From positions 1,736,001-1,800,000 of the forward strand of contig NC_013131.1 of NCBI RefSeq assembly GCF_000024025.1: 64,000 nucleotides of DNA, written 5' to 3'. Under the pieces are notes generated by a model, which saw only the letters and a program-made list of their open reading frames with translations, made no database searches and was not told the DNA's origin. Shown in pieces: positions 8,669-15,748 of this stretch. Numbering within the stretch: position 1 is the first letter of the stretch; every line of letters begins with the position of its first letter. The DNA is from Catenulispora acidiphila DSM 44928. GTDB taxonomy: Bacteria; Actinomycetota; Actinomycetes; Streptomycetales; Catenulisporaceae. Position numbers and translations under genes: made by a program.

Positions 8669-9393
8669 GCGCTGCTCCTCGCGATCAGGCGGCGCGCAGC
8701 CGCGGCGGTCACGGCGCGCGCCATCCCGCGAATCTGCCGCCGCCGCGTGATCACCAGCTGCGCCGCGACCAGCGTGAACACAGCGGCCAGCACGGTCGGC
8801 CACGCGGCGCTCCACACCGAGGCGGCCGGCTGCACGAGATGCACGCTGGCGCGGGAACGTGCTTCGGCGACCGGCGCGGCGGGGGAGCCGGACGTCGCCA
8901 GACGGACCAAGGCGGCGGTGGCGAGCGCCCCAAGCGAACCGGCAACAAGCGCCGGGGCGCCGATCCACGCCCGACGAACGAGAAGCGCGGCGACGACGCC
9001 GACGGCGAGAGGAGCGAGCGCATGCACCGGCGCCCGACCGAGCGCGACGCACGCACCGAGCCCGACCATCGCACCGACACACGTCGCCCCCAGCGGACCG
9101 GCGACCTGGATGACCAACGCGTCGGCCGGATCGGCGCCGGCAGCGGCGAGGGCTTCGCGCCGCGCCCCGAGGCCGTCGAGGTGATGCCGGATCAACGCGG
9201 CCAGCACCAGCAGCGCGGGAATCGCCACCGCCGAATACAGCGCCCCGCCGAACGGCCACGCACCAGCCGCCGAGGCGAGCGCCATCCCGCCGACAACCAG
9301 ATGCTCGGCACGCGGCGCGGCACGCAGGAGGTCCGCGGCGATCCGCAGACGGTAGTCGAAGCGCGCGATCGGCGCGGTGATCAGGGCACTCAT
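8665..9393 (-). CDS. Polytopic membrane protein of the ABC operon
   Basis: A 242-residue hydrophobic protein of no recognised family, with about six predicted membrane segments (starting near residue 33) and a basic C-terminus (RRRQIRG). It opens with MSALITAPIARFDYRLRI. That opening is repeated, together with its Shine-Dalgarno region, at the start of the micro-ORFs upstream. The ATG overlaps the stop of micro-ORF A and its own stop overlaps the ATPase start, both as ATGA. It is probably the partner of the degenerate ATPase or a membrane subunit of the exporter. Function is not known. Confidence 0.7.
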   Translation of the reverse strand: MSALITAPIARFDYRLRIAADLLRAAPRAEHLVVGGMALASAAGAWPFGGALYSAVAIPALLVLAALIRHHLDGLGARREALAAAGADPADALVIQVAGPLGATCVGAMVGLGACVALGRAPVHALAPLAVGVVAALLVRRAWIGAPALVAGSLGALATAALVRLATSGSPAAPVAEARSRASVHLVQPAASVWSAAWPTVLAAVFTLVAAQLVITRRRQIRGMARAVTAAAARRLIARSSA

Positions 9394-9560
9394 CGGGAGG
9401 CCTCCGAATCGGCTGCGGCGCTGCGGCCGGAAATCTGGCGGTGCGCGGTCGGCTCGGCACACGGTGCGGCGCGGTGGTTGGAGGCTTGGTGGTTCGCCAT
9501 CGGCTCGGTGTGCTGGCGGCAGTCGAAGCGCGCGATCGGCGCGGTGATCAGGGCACTCAT
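9390..9560 (-). CDS. Micro-ORF A of the start-region repeat array (56 aa)
   Basis: A predicted 56-residue peptide beginning MSALITAPIARFDCRQ and ending DSEASR. Its first 13 residues match the start of the downstream membrane protein. The stop overlaps that gene's ATG (ATGA). The codons for DSEAS contain GGAGG, which serves as Shine-Dalgarno for the next start. It is translationally coupled on both sides. Whether the peptide has a function or only relays ribosomes is unknown. Confidence 0.5.
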   Translation of the reverse strand: MSALITAPIARFDCRQHTEPMANHQASNHRAAPCAEPTAHRQISGRSAAADSEASR

Positions 9561-9649
9561 CAGGAGGCCTCCGAATCGACTGCGGCGCTGCGGTCGAGAA
9601 CCTGGTGGTGCGTCGGGCGCGCGATCGAGCTGGTGATCAGGGCACTCAT
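9560..9649 (-). CDS. Micro-ORF B of the start-region repeat array (29 aa)
   Basis: A predicted 29-residue peptide, MSALITSSIARP at the start and AAVDSEAS at the end. The stop and the micro-ORF A start share one base (TGATG). GGAGG lies 8 nt upstream of both its own ATG and the next one. It is the shortest unit and looks like an internally deleted copy of unit C. Confidence 0.45.
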   Translation of the reverse strand: MSALITSSIARPTHHQVLDRSAAVDSEAS

Positions 9650-9765
9650 CGCGAGGCCTCCGAATCGACTGCGGCGCGGTGCTCGGAAACCTGATGGTTC
9701 GCCGCCGCCACGATGCGCTGGCGAAAGTCGAGGCGCGCGATCGGAGCGGCGATCAGAGCACTCAT
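9646..9765 (-). CDS. Micro-ORF C of the start-region repeat array (39 aa)
   Basis: A predicted 39-residue peptide starting MSALIAAPIARLDFRQR, with ANHQVSEHR in the middle and DSEASR at the end. It has the same start-stop overlap (ATGA) and internal Shine-Dalgarno as its neighbours. Micro-ORF D shares most of its residues, so the two arose by duplication. No signal peptide, membrane segment or Cys is present. Confidence 0.5.
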   Translation of the reverse strand: MSALIAAPIARLDFRQRIVAAANHQVSEHRAAVDSEASR

Positions 9766-9929
9766 CGCGAAGCCTCCGAATCGGCTGCGGCGTGGTGCTC
9801 GGAAGCTTGGTGGTTCGCCGCCGCCTCGATGCGCTGGCGAAAGCCGAGGCGCGCGATCGGGGCACTCATCGCGAAGCTCGCCCCATCGGCTGCGGCGCTG
9901 CGGCCGAAAGCCTGGTCGCCCGCCCTCAT
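9762..9929 (-). CDS. Micro-ORF D of the start-region repeat array (55 aa)
   Basis: A predicted 55-residue peptide. The ATG at 9929 overlaps the degenerate ATPase stop (ATGA). An internal in-frame ATG at 9869 corresponds to the repeated MSA start, here MSAPIARLGFRQR with a short deletion. The peptide ends in AADSEASR. The segment before the internal ATG (GRSAAADGASFA) looks like a decayed end of a further unit. It is the first of four coupled micro-ORFs in the chain. Confidence 0.45.
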   Translation of the reverse strand: MRAGDQAFGRSAAADGASFAMSAPIARLGFRQRIEAAANHQASEHHAAADSEASR

Positions 9930-10738
9930 CGCCCGCGCTCCGCTCCGGAACCGACCGGTGAGAACCGGTGCTCGCCGCGGGCGTGGCGGCCGATGCGGTG
10001 GGGGATGCCGCCGTGGGCTGCGTGGTTCATCATCGCGGCGGGTTCCGTGATCGGGGCGGGGAGTGGTTCGGCTGCCAGCTCGGTGTTCGCCGGCTCCGCC
10101 GCAGGGGTTTTCACCTTCACCGTGATGCTTCGGTCGGCCCAGCGGAGCACGTCCTCGTCGTCGGTGGCGACGATGATCGTGAGGCCGTGGGTGCCGCTGG
10201 CGGCGCGGAGGATGCGGAGGAGGTGGAGGCGCTCTGGGGCGCTGAGGCCGTCGGTGGGGTCTTCGGCCAGGAGGATTGCCGGGTCCAGGACCAGTGCTCG
10301 GGCCAGTGCCACGCGGCGCATTTCGCTGGGGGTCAGGTCGGCGATGCGCCATTCGGCGCAGGCGGCGGCGTCGAGGCGCTCCAGCCAGCGGAGGGCGCGG
10401 CGGCGGGCTTCTTGGCGGCCGAGGCCGGTCAGGATCAGGGGGAGTGCCGTGTTCTCCGCGACGGTGAGTTCCGGGAGGAGTTTGCCGACGCGGGGGGCGA
10501 CGGCGCACTGGGTGTGCGCGAAGCGGAGGCGGGCGGCGGGGCGCAGGGTGTGCAGCGGCTCGCCCTGGAGCCACAGTCCGCCGGGCCAGGCCGGGTCGGC
10601 GCCGGACAGCGCGCGCAGGAAGCCCTCGTCGCAGGCGCCGGGCAGGGCCACGATCTCGCCTTCGCCGACGGCGAGGGTGAGGGCGTCGGGCCCGAAGTCG
10701 CGGGCCAGCAGGATCGGGTTGTCGGACGGGATGCTCAC
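9926..10738 (-). CDS. Degenerate ABC ATPase-like protein
   Basis: A 270-residue protein that aligns by eye with LolD/MacB-type ABC ATPases, for instance LLPELTVAENTALPL at 87-101 and RRVALARALVLDPA at 141-154. The catalytic motifs are lost. The Walker A region reads LPGACDEGFL (32-41) with no GKS/T. The signature is LTPSE (135-139). Walker B has the acidic pair reversed (ILLAEDPT, 155-162). The H-loop His is replaced (VATDDED). It is unlikely to hydrolyse ATP. About 65 low-complexity residues follow the domain. GTG start without a clear Shine-Dalgarno. First gene of the coupled operon. Confidence 0.75.
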   Translation of the reverse strand: MSIPSDNPILLARDFGPDALTLAVGEGEIVALPGACDEGFLRALSGADPAWPGGLWLQGEPLHTLRPAARLRFAHTQCAVAPRVGKLLPELTVAENTALPLILTGLGRQEARRRALRWLERLDAAACAEWRIADLTPSEMRRVALARALVLDPAILLAEDPTDGLSAPERLHLLRILRAASGTHGLTIIVATDDEDVLRWADRSITVKVKTPAAEPANTELAAEPLPAPITEPAAMMNHAAHGGIPHRIGRHARGEHRFSPVGSGAERGR

Positions 10739-10759
10739 GAGCAGCCGTGTGCCCTGAAG

Positions 10760-10787
10760 GGCGCAACCGCCTAACCAAGGTTGCGCC
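10760..10787. promoter_or_regulatory. Inverted repeat upstream of the ABC operon
   Basis: A 9-bp perfect inverted repeat (GGCGCAACC with GGTTGCGCC, 10-nt loop) lies 22 nt before the GTG start of the degenerate ATPase. There is no T-run. It may be an operator or a 5' leader hairpin. GGTTGCGC also occurs just upstream of the MarR gene near 62040. Confidence 0.4.
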
Positions 10788-10842
10788 GGACGTGCGACCC
10801 TCCGGCGCCGGACCTGCGCGGCGTCCGAGTCGTCCGAAGTCG

Positions 10843-10909
10843 CCGAATGCGTGGCGTGCGGCCGGTGCGCATTCGGCCCTTCGAACAGTGCGGAATTCGA
10901 ACAGTGCGG
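10843..10909. repeat. Hairpin and 14-nt direct repeat
   Basis: A 9-bp inverted repeat (10843-10851 with 10868-10876) is followed by two copies of TTCGAACAGTGCGG at 10880-10893 and 10896-10909. The hairpin could terminate the SDR transcript. The direct repeats, 16 nt apart, could be a regulator site for the ABC operon. Confidence 0.4.
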
Positions 10910-10931
10910 GAGATCAGAGCCCGCCTCGGAA

Positions 10932-11849
10932 TCAGAGCGGGTACACGACCCCCGTCAGCTTCTCCGACTCCTCCCACAGCCGCGCCGCCAACTCCGGGTC
11001 CTGAGCCCGCCGGCTCGGCTGCACCACCTCCGGATGCCCGCGCGTCTCGAAGAAGTTGGCCGAGCCGTAGTACTGCCCGCCCGCCACATCCGGTGCGACC
11101 GCGGCCCGCACCTCCGGCAGCACGCCGACCGCCGCCTTCTGCGCGAACAGCGAGTTGCCGACGCGCAGGATCGCCTTGCGCCAGCCGGTCGTCACGGCGA
11201 ACTGCAGGTTCGTCGCCGAATACCCCGGGTGCGCCATCAGCGAGCGCACCGGCGAGCCCGCCGCGCTCAGCCGCCGCTGCAACTCCAGCCCGAACAACAG
11301 GTTCGCCAGCTTCGACTGCGCGTAGGCGGCGTTGGGGTTGTAGCCCTTGGTCCGCATCAGGTCGTCGAAGTCGATCGACCCCTGCTTGTGGAACGTCGAG
11401 GAGACGGTCACCACCCGCGGGTCGCTCCCCGCCGCCAGCAGGTCCAGCAGCAAACCGGTGAGCGCGAAGTGCCCGAGGTGGTTGGTCCCGAACTGCAACT
11501 CGAAGCCCTGCTTGGTCTGCTGCTGCGGCGCCATCATCACGCCGGCGTTGTTGATCAGTACGTCCACGCCGACGCCGTCCTCGTGCAGCCCTCGCGCGAA
11601 CTCCCGCACCGAGTCGAGGTCGGCCAGGTCCAGCGTCCGCAGCTCCAGCGATGCGCCCGGTACGTCCTGCCCGATCCGCGCCGCCGCGGCCTCGCCCTTG
11701 GTCCGGCTGCGCGCGGTCATCACCACATGCGCTCCGTTCCCGGCCAGCAGCCGCGCGGCCTCCAGCCCCAGCCCGCTGTTCGCGCCGGTGACCACGAACG
11801 TGCGTCCGGCCAGGGCCGGGATCGCGTCGGCGGTCCACTTCGTGCTCAT
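10932..11849 (-). CDS. Short-chain dehydrogenase/reductase
   Basis: A 305-residue NADP-type SDR of the retinol dehydrogenase/protochlorophyllide reductase-like group. It shows TGANSGLG at 21-28, NNAG at 100-103, catalytic Ser near 150-151 and Tyr176-x3-Lys180. The alkyl or carbonyl substrate is unknown. The start is set by AGGAGG 5 nt upstream, though the frame is open a little further. It is divergent from the TetR gene over ~100 nt with a palindromic site, so TetR is its likely regulator. Confidence 0.9.
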   Translation of the reverse strand: MSTKWTADAIPALAGRTFVVTGANSGLGLEAARLLAGNGAHVVMTARSRTKGEAAAARIGQDVPGASLELRTLDLADLDSVREFARGLHEDGVGVDVLINNAGVMMAPQQQTKQGFELQFGTNHLGHFALTGLLLDLLAAGSDPRVVTVSSTFHKQGSIDFDDLMRTKGYNPNAAYAQSKLANLLFGLELQRRLSAAGSPVRSLMAHPGYSATNLQFAVTTGWRKAILRVGNSLFAQKAAVGVLPEVRAAVAPDVAGGQYYGSANFFETRGHPEVVQPSRRAQDPELAARLWEESEKLTGVVYPL

Positions 11850-11891
11850 GACGTCCTCCTGTGAGTCGCTGTGCTGCACACGATGCCTTGG

Positions 11892-11908
11892 TTGGCACTG
11901 AGTGTCAA
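11892..11908. promoter_or_regulatory. Candidate TetR operator
   Basis: TTGGCAC-TGA-GTGTCAA is a 17-bp near-perfect palindrome (one mismatch between arms) midway between the divergent SDR and TetR starts. Size and position fit a TetR-family operator. Confidence 0.55.
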
Positions 11909-11947
11909 CTTCGCCCGTCAGTGCGAGAACGCTGGTACGGTAGGGGC

Positions 11948-12559
11948 GTGCGGCGCAGAACGGAAGACCCCGGCTTGTCCCTGGCTGAGCGGAAACGCCA
12001 GCTGGTCCGCGACGAGCTCGCCGAGGCCGCGCTGCGGCTGCTGGCCCGGCAGGGCTTCGAGGAGACGACCGTCGACGACCTCGCCGCCGCCGCGGGCGTC
12101 AGCCGCCGCACGTTCTTCCGGTACTTCGCCTCCAAGGAGGACGTGGTCATCTCCTCGGTCGTCGTGGTGACCGAGGGGATCGTCGCCGAGGTCGCCGCCC
12201 GCCCCGCCGACGAACCCCCCGCCGTGGCGATCCGCGAGGCGGTCAAGACCGTCACCCTCGAGGACTTCGCCGAGAACCGCGAGAAGTCGGTGGCCCTGAT
12301 CCGCCACACCCAGAACATCCCCGCCCTGCGCGCCCGCTTCGCCGAGCGCCAGGACCTCCTGCGCGACGACCTCGCCGCGGTCCTTGCCCGCCGCGCCGGC
12401 CGCGACACCATCGCCCCGCGCGACCAGTTCGCCGCCGGGCTGGGTCTGCTCGCGTTCGTCGGCGCGCTGCAGTACTGGGCCGCCTCCGACGGCCGCGCCG
12501 ATCCCGCCGCCGTACTCGACTCAGCGTTCGAAGAAGCTGGTCAAGCCTTCACGGTTTGA
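11948..12559 (+). CDS. TetR family transcriptional regulator
   Basis: A 203-residue TetR regulator. The helix-turn-helix is at about 42-60 (VDDLAAAAGVSRRTFFRYF), followed by the ligand-binding helical domain. The GTG start at 11948 is chosen because TACGGT (11936-11941) is a -10 box 6 nt upstream, with no Shine-Dalgarno, which indicates a leaderless message. Longer in-frame starts overlap the operator. The divergent SDR gene is the probable target. Confidence 0.9.
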   Translation: MRRRTEDPGLSLAERKRQLVRDELAEAALRLLARQGFEETTVDDLAAAAGVSRRTFFRYFASKEDVVISSVVVVTEGIVAEVAARPADEPPAVAIREAVKTVTLEDFAENREKSVALIRHTQNIPALRARFAERQDLLRDDLAAVLARRAGRDTIAPRDQFAAGLGLLAFVGALQYWAASDGRADPAAVLDSAFEEAGQAFTV

Positions 12560-12562
12560 GAT

Positions 12563-12592
12563 ACGTTCCCGGCAGGGGGTACCGGGGAACGT
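12563..12592 (+). terminator. Possible terminator after tetR
   Basis: An 8-bp perfect stem (ACGTTCCC with GGGAACGT) with a 14-nt loop begins 4 nt after the TetR stop codon. No T-run follows. Confidence 0.45.
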
Positions 12593-12613
12593 GAACTGAA
12601 CAGGGGTGGGACA

Positions 12614-13432
12614 GTGGAATTCGCGGAGTGGGTCGTCTCAGGACTCGATCAGCTCCGGCTCGGGCAGCTGCCGGCCGGGAACGACTTCTACGCGGTGGCC
12701 TCGGCCGGTCTCGGGGGCGACAACCGGCTCCCCGCGTACATGAACAGCGGCGATCCGGCGGCGCGCGCCGAGCTGGTCCAGGTGATCGCCGCCGCGGTGG
12801 CCGCGAATCCCGGGTTCGAGCAGCAGCTGCGGGACGCCGCAGCCGCAGCCACGCAGCAGCCGCAGGGCTCTGTCGGCAGCATGCCGACCCAGCAGGCCCA
12901 GATCCCCGTGGGCGGCATGCCGATGACGCCGCCCCAGGGCTACGCCGGTGCCAAGCCGCCGTTCTACAAGACCACCAACGGTCTGCTGGTGATCGTGGCG
13001 GCAGCCGTAGTCGTGGTCGGCGGCGGCATCGGGCTGGCGGTGAGCCTCGGCGGCAGCGGGAGCGGCAACCTCGCCGCGATCCTGAAGGGCACCTGGGCGT
13101 GCAAGGCGTCCGGCGCCGGCTCCGAGGACGCCGGCGACGGGCCGCTCAGCTTCACGGTCGGCGACGGTACGTGGACCGCCGGCACGGCCAGCGGCACCTG
13201 GACGCAGAACGGCAGCTCCGCGACGCTGCACGACGCCGGCGACCCGACCAACGACGTGAAGGCGACCCATCTGCCCTCCGGCACCGGATCGTTCGACGTC
13301 TCCGTCGGCTCGGCGTCCGACCGCTCGCAGCTGGTGTCCGTCCACATCAAGGGTTCGCTCTCCGCGCACAAGCTGACCATCGCGGTGACCGGCGACAGCA
13401 GCGGCAACCTCACCCTGACCTGCACGAAGTAG
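12614..13432 (+). CDS. Single-pass membrane protein of unknown function
   Basis: A 272-residue protein not assigned to a family. Residues 1-60 form a small helical region (effector-associated-like in appearance: DPAARAELVQVI, ANPGFEQQL). A Gln/Pro linker (80-115) follows, then one strong membrane segment at about 122-145, and an exported domain of ~120 residues rich in Gly, Ser, Thr and beta strands with two Cys (one near 160, one three residues from the end) that could form a disulfide. The GTG start has GGGGTGGG upstream. A strong hairpin follows the gene. Confidence 0.7.
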   Translation: MEFAEWVVSGLDQLRLGQLPAGNDFYAVASAGLGGDNRLPAYMNSGDPAARAELVQVIAAAVAANPGFEQQLRDAAAAATQQPQGSVGSMPTQQAQIPVGGMPMTPPQGYAGAKPPFYKTTNGLLVIVAAAVVVVGGGIGLAVSLGGSGSGNLAAILKGTWACKASGAGSEDAGDGPLSFTVGDGTWTAGTASGTWTQNGSSATLHDAGDPTNDVKATHLPSGTGSFDVSVGSASDRSQLVSVHIKGSLSAHKLTIAVTGDSSGNLTLTCTK

Positions 13433-13456
13433 GCGCACGGCAAGCGCGCCGGATCA

Positions 13457-13491
13457 GCCGTCCCGGGTATGCGGAAGCCACCCGGGACGGC
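13457..13491. terminator. Hairpin terminator
   Basis: A 12-bp perfect stem (GCCGTCCCGGGT with ACCCGGGACGGC) and 11-nt loop lie 25 nt after the membrane-protein gene and before the convergent FAD oxidoreductase. It probably works in both directions. Confidence 0.75.
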
Positions 13492-13542
13492 AGTGTGTCA
13501 GAGGGCTGAAGCAAGCAGTATCAGCAGCCTGATCCCCGCGTA

Positions 13543-14961
13543 TCAGTGCCCGAGGAAGCGCCCGAAAACCTTTGCGCGCACCGAGGATTTCCCGGTCCGC
13601 TCCTCCTCGGCGTCGGCCGCGCTCATCGTCCGCAGGCCGATGTTCGCGCCGAGCCAGCGCAGCGGCTCCGGCTCCCAGCGCGGCGAGTGGTGGTTGACCC
13701 ACGGCAGCCGGGTCAGGGCGGAGTCGCGGCCGGTCAGCAGGTCCGCGAGCGTGCGTCCGGCCAGGTTCGTCGCGCCCACGCCGTCGCCGACGTAGCCGCC
13801 GGCCCATCCCAGCCGCCGCCTCGCGTCGTAGCCGACCGAGGCGAACCAGTCGCGCGGGACGCCCAGCGCCCCGCCCCAGCGGTGCGTGAACGCAGTGTCC
13901 TTCAACACCGGGAACAGCTCGCGCAGCGTGCGGCGGATCTCGGCGTGCACGCGGTCGTCCCGGTCGTAGCCGGCCTCGATCCGCGAGCCGAAGTGGTACG
14001 GCGCGCCGCGGCCGCCGAACGCCAGCCGGCTGTCGGCGGTGCGCTGACCGTAGACGATCAGGTGGCGGAAGTCGGAGAAGGTCTGCCGCCCGGCCAGCCC
14101 GATCTGCTCCCAGACCGCGTCCGGCAGCGGTTCGGTGGCGACCATCAGCGAGTAGACCGGCGCCAGATCGCGCTGGAAGCCGGCGATCGACGGCGTGTAA
14201 CCCTCGGTCGCGCGCACTACCTTTCCGGCTCGGACGCGCGCTCCGCCCACGGTCTGCACCACGCCGTCATGGATCGCCGCGACCGCTGTGTGCTCGTGGA
14301 TCGTGACGCCGAGCCGGTCGACGGCCTCGGCCAGACCGCGCGCGAGCATCGCCGGCTGGATCGCCGCGCAGTGCGGGGTGAACGTGCCGCCGAGCACGTT
14401 CGTCGCGCCGACCATCGCTGAGGCTTCAGCCGCACTCAGCAGCCTGACATCCTCCTCGCCGAAACCGTACGACCGCTCATCGGCGACCGAGGCCTTCGCA
14501 CGTTCCAGCTGAACCGGAGTGCGGGCCAGAACCACCGTGCCGCCCTTGGCGAAATGGCAGTCGATCCTTTCCTCCGCGGCCACACGCCCGACCTCGTCGA
14601 CGGTCTCGTTCAGCGCGCGCTGCAAGGCGACCGCGCGCTCTTTCCCGCCGCCGACCTTCGCCACCTTCGCCAACGAGGAAGGGAACAGCGAGGAGCACCA
14701 GCCGCCGTTACGCCCCGAGGCGCCGAACCCCGCGAACTCGCGCTCCAGCACCACGACCCGCAGCGACGGATCGGCCTTGGCGAGGTAGTACGCGGTCCAC
14801 AGACCGGTGTATCCCGCGCCGACGATCGCGATATCAGCCTCGATATCAGCCGCCAGCGTGGGACGGTTCGGCGCGGGACCAGCCGCCGCCACCTGCTCGT
14901 GCCACAGCGAAAGGTCGCCGTCGATCGTGCCCGCCGCGTCCACGGCACTCACCGCCGCCAT
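13543..14961 (-). CDS. FAD-dependent oxidoreductase (gamma-glutamylputrescine oxidase-like)
   Basis: A 472-residue DAO-fold flavoenzyme. The FAD-binding motif DIAIVGAGYTGLW is at 43-55, followed by VVVLEREFAGFGASGRNGG-type sequence and a C-terminal GGYVGDGVGATNLAGRTLADL motif region, as in PuuB/OrdL amine oxidases. It probably oxidises a primary or secondary amine to an aldehyde in the amine catabolism cluster. The ATG at 14961 overlaps the upstream gene by 13 nt; a GTG at 14952 making a GTGA overlap is an equally good start. Confidence 0.85.
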   Translation of the reverse strand: MAAVSAVDAAGTIDGDLSLWHEQVAAAGPAPNRPTLAADIEADIAIVGAGYTGLWTAYYLAKADPSLRVVVLEREFAGFGASGRNGGWCSSLFPSSLAKVAKVGGGKERAVALQRALNETVDEVGRVAAEERIDCHFAKGGTVVLARTPVQLERAKASVADERSYGFGEEDVRLLSAAEASAMVGATNVLGGTFTPHCAAIQPAMLARGLAEAVDRLGVTIHEHTAVAAIHDGVVQTVGGARVRAGKVVRATEGYTPSIAGFQRDLAPVYSLMVATEPLPDAVWEQIGLAGRQTFSDFRHLIVYGQRTADSRLAFGGRGAPYHFGSRIEAGYDRDDRVHAEIRRTLRELFPVLKDTAFTHRWGGALGVPRDWFASVGYDARRRLGWAGGYVGDGVGATNLAGRTLADLLTGRDSALTRLPWVNHHSPRWEPEPLRWLGANIGLRTMSAADAEEERTGKSSVRAKVFGRFLGH

Positions 14962-15632
14962 CGGCGCACGTAGTCGGGTACGTCGATCCCCGGCGCGAGG
15001 TTCGTCGCCGGCGTCGGGTCGCAGTACACCTCGTGCAGCGGTACGACGCCGGCCCACACCGGGGCGTCCAGGTCGTCCGGATCGTCGTCGGGCCCGCCGG
15101 CGGAGATCTTCACGGACGCCTCGGTCAGCGGCAGCGAAAGCACCACGGTCGCGGCGAGTTCCTTGCGCTTGGGTGCGCGAAGTTCCTTCCAGCGTCCCGG
15201 CATCAGGTGCTCCGTGATCCGCTCCAGCGCCGCCTCCTTCTCGGACTCCGGCAGCATCCGGCTGGTCCCGAGCACCATCGCGCCGCGGTAGTTCATCGAG
15301 GACTCGAAGGCCGAGCGGGCCACCACCAAACCGTCCAGCAGCGTCACGGTGAAGCACGTCGGCGCGCCGTCGGCCAGCGAACGGAACAGCCGCGAGCCGG
15401 TGGAGCCGTGGAACAGCACGCGCTCGCCGTCGCGAGCATAGGCGACGGGCAGGATGTACGGCTGCGCCGCGCCGTTCGGGCCGCTGTTGTCGGTGACCGC
15501 GACGTGCGCGACCAAGCCGGCGTCCAGCACCTCGTGCAGCGCGGAGCGGTCGGTGGCGGCCTTCTCGGGCAGGCGGCGGACTCGGGTGCGGGCAGTCGAG
15601 CCCAGGGACTCGGTCATGGCGATCAGAACCAT
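14949..15632 (-). CDS. Pyridoxamine 5'-phosphate oxidase-family FMN-binding protein
   Basis: A 227-residue split-barrel flavin-binding protein. HGSTGSRLFRSL near 74-85 and MNYRGAMVLGTSR near 114-126 are typical of the NimA-like branch. These proteins bind FMN or F420 and reduce or sense small molecules. It is paralogous to the gene at 34886-35764. Two starts are possible (15632 or 15617); neither has a Shine-Dalgarno on the coding strand. It is co-transcribed with the FAD oxidoreductase, whose start overlaps its 3' end. Confidence 0.82.
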   Translation of the reverse strand: MVLIAMTESLGSTARTRVRRLPEKAATDRSALHEVLDAGLVAHVAVTDNSGPNGAAQPYILPVAYARDGERVLFHGSTGSRLFRSLADGAPTCFTVTLLDGLVVARSAFESSMNYRGAMVLGTSRMLPESEKEAALERITEHLMPGRWKELRAPKRKELAATVVLSLPLTEASVKISAGGPDDDPDDLDAPVWAGVVPLHEVYCDPTPATNLAPGIDVPDYVRRWRR

Positions 15633-15655
15633 TCGGAGGATTCAGGGAAGGAGAA

Positions 15656-15687
15656 GGGCGCCCTCGGCAAGGCTGCCGAAGGCGCCC
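15656..15687. terminator. Hairpin after the aminotransferase gene
   Basis: Nested stems (GGGCGCC with GGCGCCC, then TCGGCA with TGCCGA) form a strong hairpin between the aminotransferase stop and the FMN-protein start, both on the minus strand. It is probably an intrinsic terminator or attenuator. Confidence 0.65.
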
Positions 15688-15748
15688 CGATGTCGCGGAG
15701 TACAGCCGATTGTGCTGTCTACAGGCGGGCTACGGCCGGTGTACCGAC

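Larger units (their letters stand above)
9361..9900 (-). repeat. Tandem array of duplicated gene-start units
   Basis: Five copies of a core carrying GGAGG, a spacer, ATG and about ten codons (MSALITAPIAR) have start codons at 9393, 9560, 9649, 9765 and 9869. Distances between successive starts are 167, 89, 116 and 104 nt. All leave remainder 2 when divided by 3, so length differences between units are whole codons and every junction keeps the overlapping stop-start arrangement. Confidence 0.85.

Noticed and set aside
7622-9460. Extension of the ABC ATPase by ~260 N-terminal residues
   Set aside because: The extension is an Arg/Ala-rich out-of-frame reading of the membrane-protein gene. The ATG at 8668 with its Shine-Dalgarno and ATGA overlap is clearly the start.
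9361-9900. The start-region array as a simple assembly or slippage artefact
   Set aside because: Copies differ at many positions and in length, always by whole codons, which an artefact or very recent slippage would not produce.
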